Shown: positions 35,020 through 44,114 of the stretch, piece by piece
Numbering within the stretch: the stretch's first letter is position 1
Layout of the letters: the number at the start of each line of letters is the position of its first letter
Assembly (NCBI GenBank): GCA_965242665.1
Contig: OZ251484.1
Location: forward strand, 1,798,001 to 1,862,000
Source: VXLM01 sp965242665
GTDB lineage: Bacteria > Chloroflexota > Dehalococcoidia > Lucifugimonadales > VXLM01
Reading direction: 5' to 3'
DNA length: 64,000 nucleotides
Made by a program: the position numbers and the translations under genes
Notes under the pieces: model-generated
What the model was told of the DNA's origin: nothing
The model's input: the letters and a program-made list of their open reading frames with translations, nothing else
Databases searched by the model: none

Positions 35020-36252
35020 TCACACGAACCCCCGCAACTCCGCAGCGTGACGCACTCGGCCAACTCCGAGCAAGAACGCCGCTTCTCGGAACGTCACTCC
35101 TTCTCGCTGCACGACGCCCCAAACAGCACGGTATGCGCTCGTCATGATCTTGTGCAACTCCGCGTTGACCTCGTCCTCGTCCCACTTGTGCTGATACAAA
35201 TTTTGCGTCCACTCGAAGTACGATCCAACCACGCCCCCTGCGTTGACGAGAATATCAGGCAGAACGTACACCCCCCGCTCGTTCAAGATGGTGTCCCCCT
35301 CTGGAGTCACTGGGTGGTTCGCCGCCTCCACGACGACCGTCGCCCTGATACGATCGGCGTTGCCGTCGTGTATGACGCTCTCCACCGCCGCGGGGACGAG
35401 CGCATCGCAGTCAATCTCCAACAGCTCCGCGTTCGAGACCGCATCAGCGCCCGGAAAATCGGTGAGACGCGATCCCTCGCGGTAGTACTCATCCACCCGA
35501 GGAATATCGAGTCCGCCCGGATCGTATATCCCTCCCTCGATACCACTCACCGCGATGACCTTGCAGCCCATCTCGTGTGCAGCCCGCGCCGCCCAACTCC
35601 CTACCTGCCCAAAGCCCTGCACGACGACCCGAGCTCCGTCCACCGCAAGACCAACGTCCTTGGCCGCCTCATCCATGACATACATGGCCCCGCGCCCAGG
35701 GGCAGCGTCTCGCCCAACCGATCCCCCCAACTCGATGGGCTTTCCGGTCACGATGCCTGGCGTATACCCCTCGATGGCGCCGTAAGCGTCCATCATCCAC
35801 GCCATCGTCTGGGAGTTCGTCCCCATGTCCGGAGCGGGAATGTCGCGGTTCACTCCCAACAAATGAGCGATATTCGCCGTGTACCGCCTCGTCAGACGGT
35901 TGAGCTCCGACTCGCTCATCGCCCCTGGGGCGCACTGCACCCCTCCTTTCGCGCCCCCAAACGGGATATCGACCACCGCAGTCTTCCACGTCATCAGAGA
36001 CGCCAGCGCCCGCACCTCGTTGATGTCCGCCTGCGGATGAAACCGAGTTCCACCCTTGTACGGGCCGCGCGCGGCGTTATGCTGAATCCGATAGCCATCG
36101 AGCACCCGGAGCGTCCCATCGTCCATCCGCACCGGAACCGAGACCGTCAATTCCCTCCACGGCTTCCTCAGAAGATCCCGCATCCCGTCGTCCAAGCGCA
36201 GACGGTCTGCAGCCCGATCGAAAAATAGATTGACCTCGTCGAAAGCATTCAT
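35020..36252 (-). CDS. Glu/Leu/Phe/Val dehydrogenase (glutamate dehydrogenase)
   Basis: 410 residues, the usual length. Substrate-domain motifs are all present: GPYKGGTRFHPQADINEVRA, MTWKTAVVDIPFGGAKGG with the catalytic lysines, and PAPDMGTNSQTMAWMMD. The NAD(P) domain has VVQGFGQVGSWAARAAHEMG. The sequence ends with the family-typical YFEWTQNLYQHKWDEDEVN and AAFLLGVGRVRHAAELRG. It interconverts glutamate and 2-oxoglutarate plus ammonia, or does the same for another amino acid; glutamate is the most likely substrate. Cofactor preference cannot be read safely. Single gene with its own upstream region, divergent from the nitroreductase gene. Confidence 0.92.
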   Translation of the reverse strand: MNAFDEVNLFFDRAADRLRLDDGMRDLLRKPWRELTVSVPVRMDDGTLRVLDGYRIQHNAARGPYKGGTRFHPQADINEVRALASLMTWKTAVVDIPFGGAKGGVQCAPGAMSESELNRLTRRYTANIAHLLGVNRDIPAPDMGTNSQTMAWMMDAYGAIEGYTPGIVTGKPIELGGSVGRDAAPGRGAMYVMDEAAKDVGLAVDGARVVVQGFGQVGSWAARAAHEMGCKVIAVSGIEGGIYDPGGLDIPRVDEYYREGSRLTDFPGADAVSNAELLEIDCDALVPAAVESVIHDGNADRIRATVVVEAANHPVTPEGDTILNERGVYVLPDILVNAGGVVGSYFEWTQNLYQHKWDEDEVNAELHKIMTSAYRAVWGVVQREGVTFREAAFLLGVGRVRHAAELRGFV

Positions 36253-36398
36253 CGGATCTCACTTGACGGACGAAAATCCGAACCCGCCGCCACACTCGGC
36301 GAATCCTCCGCCCCTATCGGAGATTATACAGGACGACCACCCCAAAATGTGCTACAGTAGCCAAAGACCCTCGCCGCCAATGGATTGGAGAGACGAAA

Positions 36399-36923
36399 AT
36401 GGAAGTTTGGGACGCCTTGCGCACACGCCTGACCATACGCCAGTTCAAGCCCGATCCCGTTCCAGATGAACTCGTCACAAGGCTGCTGCAAGCCGCGCTA
36501 TGGTCGCCAAGCTCGAGGAACTTGCAACCGTGGCGCTTCGTCGTGATCCAAAATCGCGAGACGCTGCAGAAGATCGGCGCCGTCACAACCTACGGACCAT
36601 TTCTCGCGGACGCGCCGTTGGCCATCGCCATCGGTATGGACACCCAAACCGCAGACCGACCAGACCTCGATTGCGGACGCGCGCTCCAACAAATGGAAAT
36701 ACTCGCATGGTCGGAAGGCCTCGGAACCTGCTTCGTCGCCTTCCACGAGCCGGACCAAAACCAAGCCGCGAAAGAACTGCTCGCCATGCCCGATCACATC
36801 GAACTGATCACCATCATGCCCTTCGGCTACCGACACGACCGCATCAAAGGCGTGCGGCGACGCAGGAAGAACCTCTCCGAGGTGGCATACTCCGAACGAT
36901 TCGGAAACTCCTTCACAGCCTAA
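36399..36923 (+). CDS. nitroreductase family protein
   Basis: 174 residues, one FMN-binding nitroreductase domain. WDALRTRLTIRQFKPDPVPD begins the domain with the Arg-rich FMN phosphate site; WSPSSRNLQPWRFVVIQNRE is the family's S-x-x-N-x-Q-P-W motif; EGLGTCFVAFHEPD and MPFGYRHD follow. Such enzymes reduce nitro groups, quinones or other substrates with NAD(P)H; the physiological substrate is not predictable. The C terminus overlaps the tail of the opposite-strand gene by 11 bp. Confidence 0.9.
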   Translation: MEVWDALRTRLTIRQFKPDPVPDELVTRLLQAALWSPSSRNLQPWRFVVIQNRETLQKIGAVTTYGPFLADAPLAIAIGMDTQTADRPDLDCGRALQQMEILAWSEGLGTCFVAFHEPDQNQAAKELLAMPDHIELITIMPFGYRHDRIKGVRRRRKNLSEVAYSERFGNSFTA

Positions 36924-37449
36924 ACCGTATCACAGCCTCCCGCTGCGCCAACGTCCGCGCCACACCACGCCATTCACAGCGAGCGGATCCAACAGACGCA
37001 GTCCCCCGAAATGCCTGATGCACAGGCGACGCCCCGGCCAAATGCAGTCCCCGCTCCAACACATCCTCCACACTGGAAACACCCTCGTCGTAATACGCGG
37101 CGCCATCCGAATTCCCAGAAAAGAACTTGAACCTACTCACATCCCGCGGTTGCCGCCGCGCAACTTCCGCACCAACCGTCGACCCGAACTCGGGGTAGGC
37201 GATCGAAACAGGCAACACGGTCGGGGTCGCCGATGGTGTCTGCACGGACGGCGTAGGCGTCGGGGTCAAGATAACCGCCGATACGGCCGGCGGCGTAGAT
37301 GCAGGCAACGCGCCCTGCGCGGGTACGGCCGTGGACGCAGGCGTCAGACCCGCAGCAGACGGCGCATCATCCCTGCAAGCATACACCGCCACAAGCGCAA
37401 CCAGCGCCGCAACGACCAAAACCACGATTGTCTTGCCCCCGAATCTCAT
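36913..37449 (-). CDS. membrane-anchored or lipoprotein-like hypothetical protein
   Basis: 178 residues from ATG 37449; the frame opens at 37512, but 37449 starts directly before the hydrophobic segment (KTIVVLVVAALVALVAVYAC). A Cys at residue 25 could be lipidated, though Tyr at -2 is unusual. A Thr/Pro/Ala-rich linker (~30-75) follows, then a compact domain with DVSRFKFFSGNSDGAAYYDE, VLERGLHLAGASPVHQAFRG and a final RCEWRGVARTLAQREAVIRF. I do not recognise the domain. It starts 4 bp after the stop of the propeller-LRR gene, so the two are probably one operon and may be displayed together on the cell surface. Confidence 0.6.
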   Translation of the reverse strand: MRFGGKTIVVLVVAALVALVAVYACRDDAPSAAGLTPASTAVPAQGALPASTPPAVSAVILTPTPTPSVQTPSATPTVLPVSIAYPEFGSTVGAEVARRQPRDVSRFKFFSGNSDGAAYYDEGVSSVEDVLERGLHLAGASPVHQAFRGTASVGSARCEWRGVARTLAQREAVIRFRL

Positions 37450-37453
37450 ACCG

Positions 37454-39508
37454 TCAATTCTCGCACCGCTCAAAGGGGTTGTCAGAAGAGTCCTCACGGA
37501 CCATCTTCTCAAGAATCTCCTCGGGAATGCACCCCTCTATCGGATTCCCCTCGAGCCAAATCACCCGAAGATTGCGCATGGCGAGCTCTTCCGGTACGCT
37601 CGTCAGCCTGTTATCCATCAGGCCTAGAGCCATTAAATTCAAGAGGTTGCCTAACTCGACCGGGATCTCTCCCTCCAGCTCGTTGTGATCTAGATATAGA
37701 CCCTGTAAATTCAAGAGGTTGCCTAACTCAACCGGGATCTCTCCCTCCAGCTCGTTGCTACTCAGATTTAGTCCTTTCAAATTCGAGAGGTTGCCTAACT
37801 CAACCGGGATCTCTCCCTCCAGCTCGTTGCTACTCAGATTTAGTCCTTTCAAATTCGAGAGGTTGCCTAACTCAACCGGGATCCTCCCGTGAAGTAGATT
37901 ATCACGCATGCTCAGATCAGAGAGAGCCGAGAGACTGCCAAATTCTGGAGAGATAACTCCAGTCAAGTAGCGCCCAGAAAGGCGTATCTCTCGAACACCA
38001 AAAACATCGAAATGGTCAATTCCTTCCCAATCAGAGATGGGAATGTCTATGCTCCAATTCAATGGACGGGTGGTGGATCCAAGCGAGTCTAGAATTCGTA
38101 GAAGCGTCTTGCAGTCCTCTACGAGACCAGGCCCGGCATCAGGATTCGGAACAACGATACCATTTGAGCACTGTTCGATATCAAGCAAAGGACGACCCGA
38201 CGCGTCGAAGTAGATGGTGGTCGAAGGCTGTCCATCATCCAGCAACCTCCCGTCCGCAGGCAACAGGGTTCCATCATCGTCTTGTACTACCAACACCCGA
38301 GCATCGGAACCATCTCTACTCACAGTGTATAGCACTACTTCGGCTTCCGCCCGAGGAGAAAAGGTTATATCATCATAGTCAGCGCCAACATGGCCGGGAA
38401 TCGCAACATCTGCACTTCCTTGGACATTGATTGCTACTCTAGATCCGTCGAGAGACCATGAAGCGGCACCGCCCGGACCCGGTAGGGTCAGACGCGAAGA
38501 GCCCTCCAAGGAGATGATGGAAGAGTCCACGAGTATCTCAGAACCATCGGGAGACCATGACATAGGGGCCCACAATATGTCGTCTGGTACGAAGAAAGTG
38601 AAGGGTGGTTCGGGTTGGGAGTATAGCTTCCCCGGGAGATACAGTAGTGTGCGCAGATTGGATCCATCATGACCCGCAGTGTACACCTCGGTCATATTCG
38701 ACTGATCATCAAGTTCAGCAAACGCGATTCTTGAACCATCCGGCGACCACGAAGGCTTGTACGGTTTTCGACTGGTCTCTCTAATGAGCGTCAGATCCGA
38801 GCCATCAATTCCCACAACATAGACAGCATAATTGGAACTATTCTGATCACGATCAATTGTCACAAACGCGATGCGTGAACCATCAGGCGACAATACTGGC
38901 GGAGATAGAATGGCTCCGGGAGTAGCGCCTCCTAAAGATACGACCTGACGTGTGCCTGACCCATCGGAGAACATAGTGACAACGGCAGTACTCGCTGGTG
39001 AGGATATCCAAGAGGATGACATGAAAGCTATTTTCCCACGCGGAGACCATACTGGATATCTATCTCTGACTTGATTCTCCGTAAGCCGCCGTCTGTCTGA
39101 TCCGTCCATCGCCGACGTAACGATCTCGAACTCGCGAGTTTCGCCTGTCTTGTGCCTGAGTGTAGCATACGCTATCTGATTGCCATCAGGAGATACAGAA
39201 GGGGAAACGTCGACGTCGTACTTCCCCGATCCACGGGAGGAAATTGAGCGCAGACGCGTCCCATCCGACTCAACCACGTATATCCTCCCCTCATGACCGA
39301 ACACGATGTTTGAACCATCAGGAGACCACTGGGGCGTTAGATCCGTACGGAAGACGAATTCTGTAACGCCGTAAGATTCACCAGCGCCGACACCGAGACC
39401 TCCGAGTACGAAAAGGGCGATTATACCTACAACACCCAATAGCAGGAGAAGAGGAACTCCCAGGCCCACTGCCAACACGACTATAATGACCTTCGCCTTT
39501 CGGGTCAT
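37454..39508 (-). CDS. PD40-type beta-propeller fused to plant-type leucine-rich repeats
   Basis: 684 residues. An N-terminal hydrophobic anchor (residues ~6-40) is followed by TolB/PD40 propeller repeats with the S-P-D-G-S-x-I-A/V-F signature (for example TPQWSPDGSNIVFGHEGRIY, KPSWSPDGSRIAFAELD), residues ~55-400. After a linker, residues ~525-670 form leucine-rich repeats of the plant type (IPVELGNLSNLKGLNLSSNE), four of them 24-residue units encoded by near-identical 72 bp DNA repeats. The protein should sit outside the membrane and bind other proteins or glycans. The combination is unusual; function is unknown. Start ATG 39508 has AGGAGG eight bases upstream. Confidence 0.85.
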   Translation of the reverse strand: MTRKAKVIIVVLAVGLGVPLLLLLGVVGIIALFVLGGLGVGAGESYGVTEFVFRTDLTPQWSPDGSNIVFGHEGRIYVVESDGTRLRSISSRGSGKYDVDVSPSVSPDGNQIAYATLRHKTGETREFEIVTSAMDGSDRRRLTENQVRDRYPVWSPRGKIAFMSSSWISSPASTAVVTMFSDGSGTRQVVSLGGATPGAILSPPVLSPDGSRIAFVTIDRDQNSSNYAVYVVGIDGSDLTLIRETSRKPYKPSWSPDGSRIAFAELDDQSNMTEVYTAGHDGSNLRTLLYLPGKLYSQPEPPFTFFVPDDILWAPMSWSPDGSEILVDSSIISLEGSSRLTLPGPGGAASWSLDGSRVAINVQGSADVAIPGHVGADYDDITFSPRAEAEVVLYTVSRDGSDARVLVVQDDDGTLLPADGRLLDDGQPSTTIYFDASGRPLLDIEQCSNGIVVPNPDAGPGLVEDCKTLLRILDSLGSTTRPLNWSIDIPISDWEGIDHFDVFGVREIRLSGRYLTGVISPEFGSLSALSDLSMRDNLLHGRIPVELGNLSNLKGLNLSSNELEGEIPVELGNLSNLKGLNLSSNELEGEIPVELGNLLNLQGLYLDHNELEGEIPVELGNLLNLMALGLMDNRLTSVPEELAMRNLRVIWLEGNPIEGCIPEEILEKMVREDSSDNPFERCEN
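37641..37928. repeat. four 72 bp tandem repeats encoding LRR units
   Basis: The block (A/G)AGAGGTTGCCTAACT begins at 37641, 37713, 37785 and 37857, exactly 72 bp apart. The second to fourth units are almost identical, so the LRR array expanded recently or is being homogenised. Confidence 0.9.
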
Positions 39509-39683
39509 AATCTCCTCCTATGGCACCGACTGATACAGCGCATGTATCGCCATCACGTCGAACGGATGCGGCGAACAGTCTTGCTCTTCTATGCCGGTCT
39601 CGTTATTGTACCACACCGTTGCCGCGCATCCATAAGAATGCCTGCGCCGCCATGAAGAAACAGAACCCCCAACCTTCCCGCGG

Positions 39684-41354
39684 TCAGGCCGACTCCCGTA
39701 CCTTCCGTTCGATTATCCACTCCGTAAGCGGACTGGGAGATGGCTCGATCATCACGTTGACCACCGCTGGTCCGTCGGCGTCGAATGCGCGCTCCAGAGC
39801 AGGGCGCATCTCGTCCGGCCTCGTCACGAGCTCGCCGTGCGCTCCCATCGCCTCCGCAATCCTATCGAACCGCGTGGGCAGCATCGTCGTGGCGACCGCC
39901 TTGCCGAACAACCGCACCTGCTGATGATAGTCGATCCCCCACACCCGGTCGTTTCCCACGATGAACACGACTGGAAGACGATGGCGCACCGCCGTGTCCA
40001 CTTCAAACCCGTTGAAGCCAAACCCTCCGTCTCCCGTGAAGACCACCACCTTGGAATCCGGCAGCGCCGCCTGCGCGCCGACGCCGTAGGAAACTCCCCA
40101 TCCAAGCATCCCCAGCGTGCCGTTGGTGATCCACCGATGTTGCTTGACGGCAGGATGATAGGACGCGCCGTAGAATCCAAAGTCTGCTCCTTCGAAGATC
40201 ATGCACGTATCCTCGTCGATGAATTCCCGCACTGCCGTATGCGCATCCATCGCATGGAGCTGCTTCCCCTGTGCAACGCGGCGTTCCAGAGAGGAGCGTT
40301 GCTCCGCCGCGCTCGACCGCAGCCCGTCCATCATCGGATGCGTAGACCAGAGGCGCGCCTCCGCCTCGTCCGCGAGCTGCTGCGTTACTGCGCCAGGATC
40401 GGCGGCGATGCCAATCTCGACATCGACCGACCCGCCCACATGCTCCCATACGGGCTCGACCTGAATGATCTTCGCCTTGGCGTCGATCGTCGGCGGCCCG
40501 CCAAATGAGACCGTATAGTCGAGCTTCTTGCCAAGCAGCAACAGCGCGTCCGCCTCTCGAATCGACTTCGCCGCATCGTTCACTCTTCCGTCCGCGTACC
40601 CCGCGCACAGAGGATGATCGTCCGAGATGACCCCCCTCGCAGCCTCCTCGGTAAAGATCGGAATGCCAGTGCATTCGACTAATCTCCTGATGTCTCGACT
40701 CTCCACCCTGTATGCTCCGTTCGCGGCGATGATGATCGGCCTTTCCGCAGCCTGCAACAGGTCCACGGCCGCCCGAACGTCCGCATCGGCTGCGCGCGGG
40801 GGATGCCCTCCAGCCGAACGTTCCGCCCTCCGGCCCCGAACCTCGTCCGCAGAGACGACCCCCTCCTGAACATCCAATGGAATGGTCAGATGCACGGGGC
40901 CGCGTCTGCCGTTCGCGGCGGTCCGAAACGCTCTGGAGATGAACTCGTGCGCTCGGCGCGGATCCGACAGCATCCATGCCCCTTTCGTGACCGGACTCGC
41001 CATGCCCACCTGGTCGATCTCCTGAGACGCGCCCAACCCCAAATGCTCTTGCGGCGCGCACCCGGCGATGTTCACCACCGGCGATTCCATATGATAGGCG
41101 AACGTCAACCCAGGTATGGCGTTGGCATGACCGGGCGTCGTGAACAGAGTAACCCCCGGACGACCCGTAATGCGGCCGTAGGCGTTCGCCATATCCACCG
41201 CGGCCTGCTCGTGCCTCACGTCGATGAACCTGAACCCCTCGTCCGACATATGATCCATGAGCGGCAGCGTATGGTCGCCCGCGATTGTGAACACAGGCCC
41301 GCAACCCATGTCCATGAGCGCCCGGGTAATGACCTCGTATCCCTTGACCTTCAT
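39684..41354 (-). CDS. thiamine pyrophosphate-dependent enzyme, acetolactate synthase-like
   Basis: 556 residues from ATG 41354, with GGAGGAG six bases upstream. The frame stays open to 42146, but that extension reads through the 65 bp tandem repeats and is not protein-like. Three-domain ThDP fold: catalytic Glu in VRHEQAAVDMANAYG (Glu49), GVTLFTTPGHANAIPG, a middle domain with RPIIIAANGAYR, and the ThDP motif GDGGFGFNGFEV...IVGND near residue 441. Landmarks fit the IlvB/oxalyl-CoA decarboxylase group. Because no small regulatory subunit is nearby, a role outside branched-chain synthesis is likely. Divergent from the Cys-rich protein gene. Confidence 0.88.
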   Translation of the reverse strand: MKVKGYEVITRALMDMGCGPVFTIAGDHTLPLMDHMSDEGFRFIDVRHEQAAVDMANAYGRITGRPGVTLFTTPGHANAIPGLTFAYHMESPVVNIAGCAPQEHLGLGASQEIDQVGMASPVTKGAWMLSDPRRAHEFISRAFRTAANGRRGPVHLTIPLDVQEGVVSADEVRGRRAERSAGGHPPRAADADVRAAVDLLQAAERPIIIAANGAYRVESRDIRRLVECTGIPIFTEEAARGVISDDHPLCAGYADGRVNDAAKSIREADALLLLGKKLDYTVSFGGPPTIDAKAKIIQVEPVWEHVGGSVDVEIGIAADPGAVTQQLADEAEARLWSTHPMMDGLRSSAAEQRSSLERRVAQGKQLHAMDAHTAVREFIDEDTCMIFEGADFGFYGASYHPAVKQHRWITNGTLGMLGWGVSYGVGAQAALPDSKVVVFTGDGGFGFNGFEVDTAVRHRLPVVFIVGNDRVWGIDYHQQVRLFGKAVATTMLPTRFDRIAEAMGAHGELVTRPDEMRPALERAFDADGPAVVNVMIEPSPSPLTEWIIERKVRESA

Positions 41355-41418
41355 GTGGCTCTCCTCCAAATCGGGCCGCGCAGTAGTATCGCGGTTCCAT
41401 TTCCTTTGTCCGCATAGG

Positions 41419-41424
41419 TATAAT
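41419..41424 (+). promoter_or_regulatory. candidate -10 box of the Cys-rich protein gene
   Basis: TATAAT at 41419-41424 in the divergent gap between the ThDP enzyme and the Cys-rich protein gene (ATG 41526). No convincing -35. The leader would be about 95 bases. Confidence 0.3.
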
Positions 41425-41525
41425 ATAGCGGATTTTGGTCGCGGGGGTTGTTTCTGGAAGGCAAGGGCATCGGATTGGGGAAATGCCCGAAACTCCCGCG
41501 CAGAGACATTCGAGGAGGGAACAAG

Positions 41526-41927
41526 ATGGCAGACGATGCAGAACCGGAATTGATGATATTCAACCATGGAGAGGTGGAGGGGTTCGTCCAAGGGTCGAGG
41601 CATGTCTCGTATGAGACGGCGAGGAGCATCTTGGAAGAATACGGCCACCGCGTGGTGCAGAGAACACCCTCGAGGTTGAATGGGACGTGCAGAGGAGAAG
41701 TAAGCATAGGTCATTGCACGGTGTGCAAAGAGGACGCAGAGGCTTGTTGGATCGAGCCGGCCAGGGTAAATGGACAAGACCTCCATTGCACCAGCGCGGG
41801 TTGCATCATCACCGCGACATTGCAGGGCGGCGGCTATAGGGACGACAGCGGGCAAGTTCCTTCCCCAACTTTCTGTAATGAGCACATACCGAGCGACAGC
41901 AGGGCTCTCTCGTTCGGGAACCGCTGA
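41526..41927 (+). CDS. cysteine-rich hypothetical protein, possible zinc-binding
   Basis: 133 residues from ATG 41526, chosen for GAGGAGGG eight bases upstream; an extension to 41448 is possible but has no ribosome site. The N-terminal part is helical (SYETARSILEEYGHRVVQRT). The C-terminal part has at least seven Cys and two His: GTCRGE, GHCTVCKEDAEACW, LHCTSAGC, FCNEH. The C-x2-C spacing suggests one or two zinc ribbons. I recognise no family. The gene ends just before four 65 bp tandem repeats. A regulatory or nucleic-acid-binding role would fit but is not shown. Confidence 0.6.
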   Translation: MADDAEPELMIFNHGEVEGFVQGSRHVSYETARSILEEYGHRVVQRTPSRLNGTCRGEVSIGHCTVCKEDAEACWIEPARVNGQDLHCTSAGCIITATLQGGGYRDDSGQVPSPTFCNEHIPSDSRALSFGNR

Positions 41928-41945
41928 TGGGGAAACGGTCACCGG

Positions 41946-42205
41946 TGCATTCGTAACAGATTCCGTTATGCGGTATGGCTCGCAACCCCCGATAGGGGAG
42001 CGGGCGCCCGGCGCATGTGTAACAGAATCCGTTATACGGTATGGCTCGCAACCTCCGATAGGGAAGCGGGCCCCGGCGCATGTGTAACAGAATCCGTTAT
42101 ACGGTATGGCTCGCAACCTCCGATAGGGAAGCGGGCCCCGGCGCATGTGTAACAGAATCCGTTATACGGTATGGCTCGCAACCTCCGATAGGGAAGCGGG
42201 CCTCA
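41946..42205. repeat. four 65 bp tandem repeats
   Basis: The block GCGCATGTGTAACAGAATCC begins at 42011, 42076 and 42141, exactly 65 bp apart; a diverged first unit begins at about 41946 (GTGCATTCGTAACAGATTCC). Each unit has AATCCGTTATACGGTATGGC, which contains an imperfect palindrome, and ends GATAGGGAAGCGGGCC. There are no spacers, so this is not a CRISPR array. A minus-strand frame reads through it and fuses to the ThDP enzyme frame, which is an artefact. Confidence 0.92.
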
Positions 42206-42524
42206 AGCGCATTGCGTCCGCACGTACACAGGTCGCAAGCTGTACCGAGGCCGACTAGGCCGGATGCCAAGTCTGGTCTCTATCCACCTAATCGCCCTAA
42301 TCTCGATCCCTTCGTGCCGGCAAACCAAACGGATTCGTAACAGCGCAGTCAACTCATCGAAATTCGGTTTGAAATACCCAGAAAAGCCTATTGATTCAGG
42401 AATTGCATTGCAGTTATTATAACTGAGGTAGCGTGAATGACTGCTCGCGCGTGCCCCAAACTGAGGTGCGGACACAGGGCGAAGCGGCGCATACGTACCC
42501 TACAACCAAGTGGACTAACGAGCC
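42206..42524. other. intergenic region without recognised gene
   Basis: About 320 bp between the tandem repeats and the MFS gene. It is less GC-rich than the surroundings around 42340-42430 and should hold the MFS promoter. No repeat partner or gene is recognised here. Confidence 0.4.
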
Positions 42525-43940
42525 ATGAAAGACACCCGGCGCGCGTACCCGAACGAAAACGCCCCTCCGCTCCGCCCCTCCGACGCCGCACCCCATCAAC
42601 ATGAACCCCCGCGCGCCCGCCGGAGGCGGTTCTACTCTGGATACACGCGGCTACGCACCATCGAATCGTTCCAACACCGGGAATTCCGGATGCTCTGGAT
42701 CGCTATATTGTGCATGTCCGCAGGCTTCTGGGCTATCAACATAACCACAGGCTGGCTCACCTACGAGCTCACTGCGTCCCCATTGCTCACCGGACTGGCC
42801 ATTGGCATGGGAGCCATCCCCCCGGTCATCGCCGCACCGATCGCTGGAGTTCTCACCGACTCCCTTGATCGCAGACTGGTCATGGTCGCCGCCATAGTAT
42901 CGTTCGTTCTATTCGTCGCAGTGTTCGGATGCGTCGTCATCCTGGGCGCCCTCCAACCCTGGCACATCTTTGCAATGAGCTTCATGGCCGGCGTATCAGG
43001 GTCGTTTCTCTTTCCCGCCGAGCAAGCGCTCGTTGCCAACGTCGTCCCCAAGCGGATGCTGGTCAATGCTTTCGCACTGGTTGGGTTCGCCGTAAGCGTC
43101 ACGCGCCTGGTCGCCCCGGCAATGACCGGGTTCATAATCGACTTCATCGGAGCGGGCGGAGCCATCATGCTCGCCAGCGTGTTCGCGTCGATTGCCATCC
43201 TGTTCACGCTTGGACTACGGGTGCCGAAGAAGGACTACGCGCATCACATACAGCCAAAGGCCTTTTGGACCGACCTGGCGGAAGCCGCCCATTTCATGAA
43301 ACAGTCCAATATACTGCTCGCAATGACGGTCTTGACCGCCGTCATGTTGATGTTCGTAAGTACGGTCAACATGGGACTCATGCCCGTATTCGCGTCGGAC
43401 GTGTTCGACGAGGGCCCGTCGGTGCTCGGACTCCTCGTAGCCGCACTCGGCGGCGGAATGACCATCGGCACGATCCTCCTCGCCTCCATCGGAAATTCCG
43501 AGCGGCGCGGAAGGCTAGTCATTCTCACTACCGCACTCACCGCCGTCGGGCTCATGGCGTTCTCTCATGTCGGCTCACTCCTCCTCGGCTTCCCCATCCT
43601 CATGTTCTACGGAGCCACCATGGCGATGACGTGGATGGCCACAAGCGCGCTGATCCAATCCATCGTACCAGACGACCTCCGAGGAAGAATATCCGCCCTG
43701 ACCGTGACCACCCACGCCGTATTCCCTGTGGGAACCCTCCTGGTAGGGGCGCTGGCAGAAATGCTCGGCGCTCCAGCGGCCACGTTGATCTCAGGCTGCA
43801 TTACCCTCGTAATCGTGGCGGCCATCCCAATCGTATTCCGTGGCGTCTGGAGCTTGCGAACAGGCGTCGAGGCCGACGACCCAGCCCCCGACAGCGCCCC
43901 CGCAACCCCGACGGATACCCTAGAACCCCATCCCGCCTAA
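42525..43940 (+). CDS. MFS transporter
   Basis: 471 residues with 12 predicted membrane helices between ~55 and 445. It belongs to the EntS/MFS_3-like group: QHREFRMLWIAILCMSAGFW at the first helix, then GVLTDSLDRRLVMVAA, the conserved cytoplasmic loop between helices 2 and 3, and RISALTVTTHAVFPVGTLLV late. Both termini are long, basic or Thr/Pro-rich and probably cytoplasmic. Substrate is unknown; related proteins export siderophores or drugs. ATG 42525 is the first Met; a later start near residue 55 is unlikely to matter for the fold. Monocistronic by spacing. Confidence 0.87.
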   Translation: MKDTRRAYPNENAPPLRPSDAAPHQHEPPRARRRRFYSGYTRLRTIESFQHREFRMLWIAILCMSAGFWAINITTGWLTYELTASPLLTGLAIGMGAIPPVIAAPIAGVLTDSLDRRLVMVAAIVSFVLFVAVFGCVVILGALQPWHIFAMSFMAGVSGSFLFPAEQALVANVVPKRMLVNAFALVGFAVSVTRLVAPAMTGFIIDFIGAGGAIMLASVFASIAILFTLGLRVPKKDYAHHIQPKAFWTDLAEAAHFMKQSNILLAMTVLTAVMLMFVSTVNMGLMPVFASDVFDEGPSVLGLLVAALGGGMTIGTILLASIGNSERRGRLVILTTALTAVGLMAFSHVGSLLLGFPILMFYGATMAMTWMATSALIQSIVPDDLRGRISALTVTTHAVFPVGTLLVGALAEMLGAPAATLISGCITLVIVAAIPIVFRGVWSLRTGVEADDPAPDSAPATPTDTLEPHPA

Positions 43941-44114
43941 AGTCCATTCTCCTCCCACGGCGGCCGCGTTCATAGAAGGTACGTTCACGGCGGCGCAGCG
44001 CGAATTCCCATGCGCCCGACGCCGCGGAAACCGCGCACCACACCGCCCCTCCACGGGAGCGCAGTGACTCGACGGCGGCAGATAGGGTATCATCCTATGA
44101 GGAGGCGCAATAGA

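Noticed and set aside
37018..37956. 312-codon plus-strand frame with repeated NSRGCLTQPGSLPPARC
   Set aside because: It is the antisense image of the LRR DNA repeats.
41355..42146. N-terminal extension of the ThDP enzyme frame
   Set aside because: It reads through the tandem repeats (GARFPIGGCEPYRIT repeated) and across the Cys-rich gene; the ATG at 41354 has a strong ribosome site and fits family length.
41946..42205. Possible CRISPR array
   Set aside because: The 65 bp units are directly contiguous and identical throughout, with no variable spacers and no cas genes in the window.
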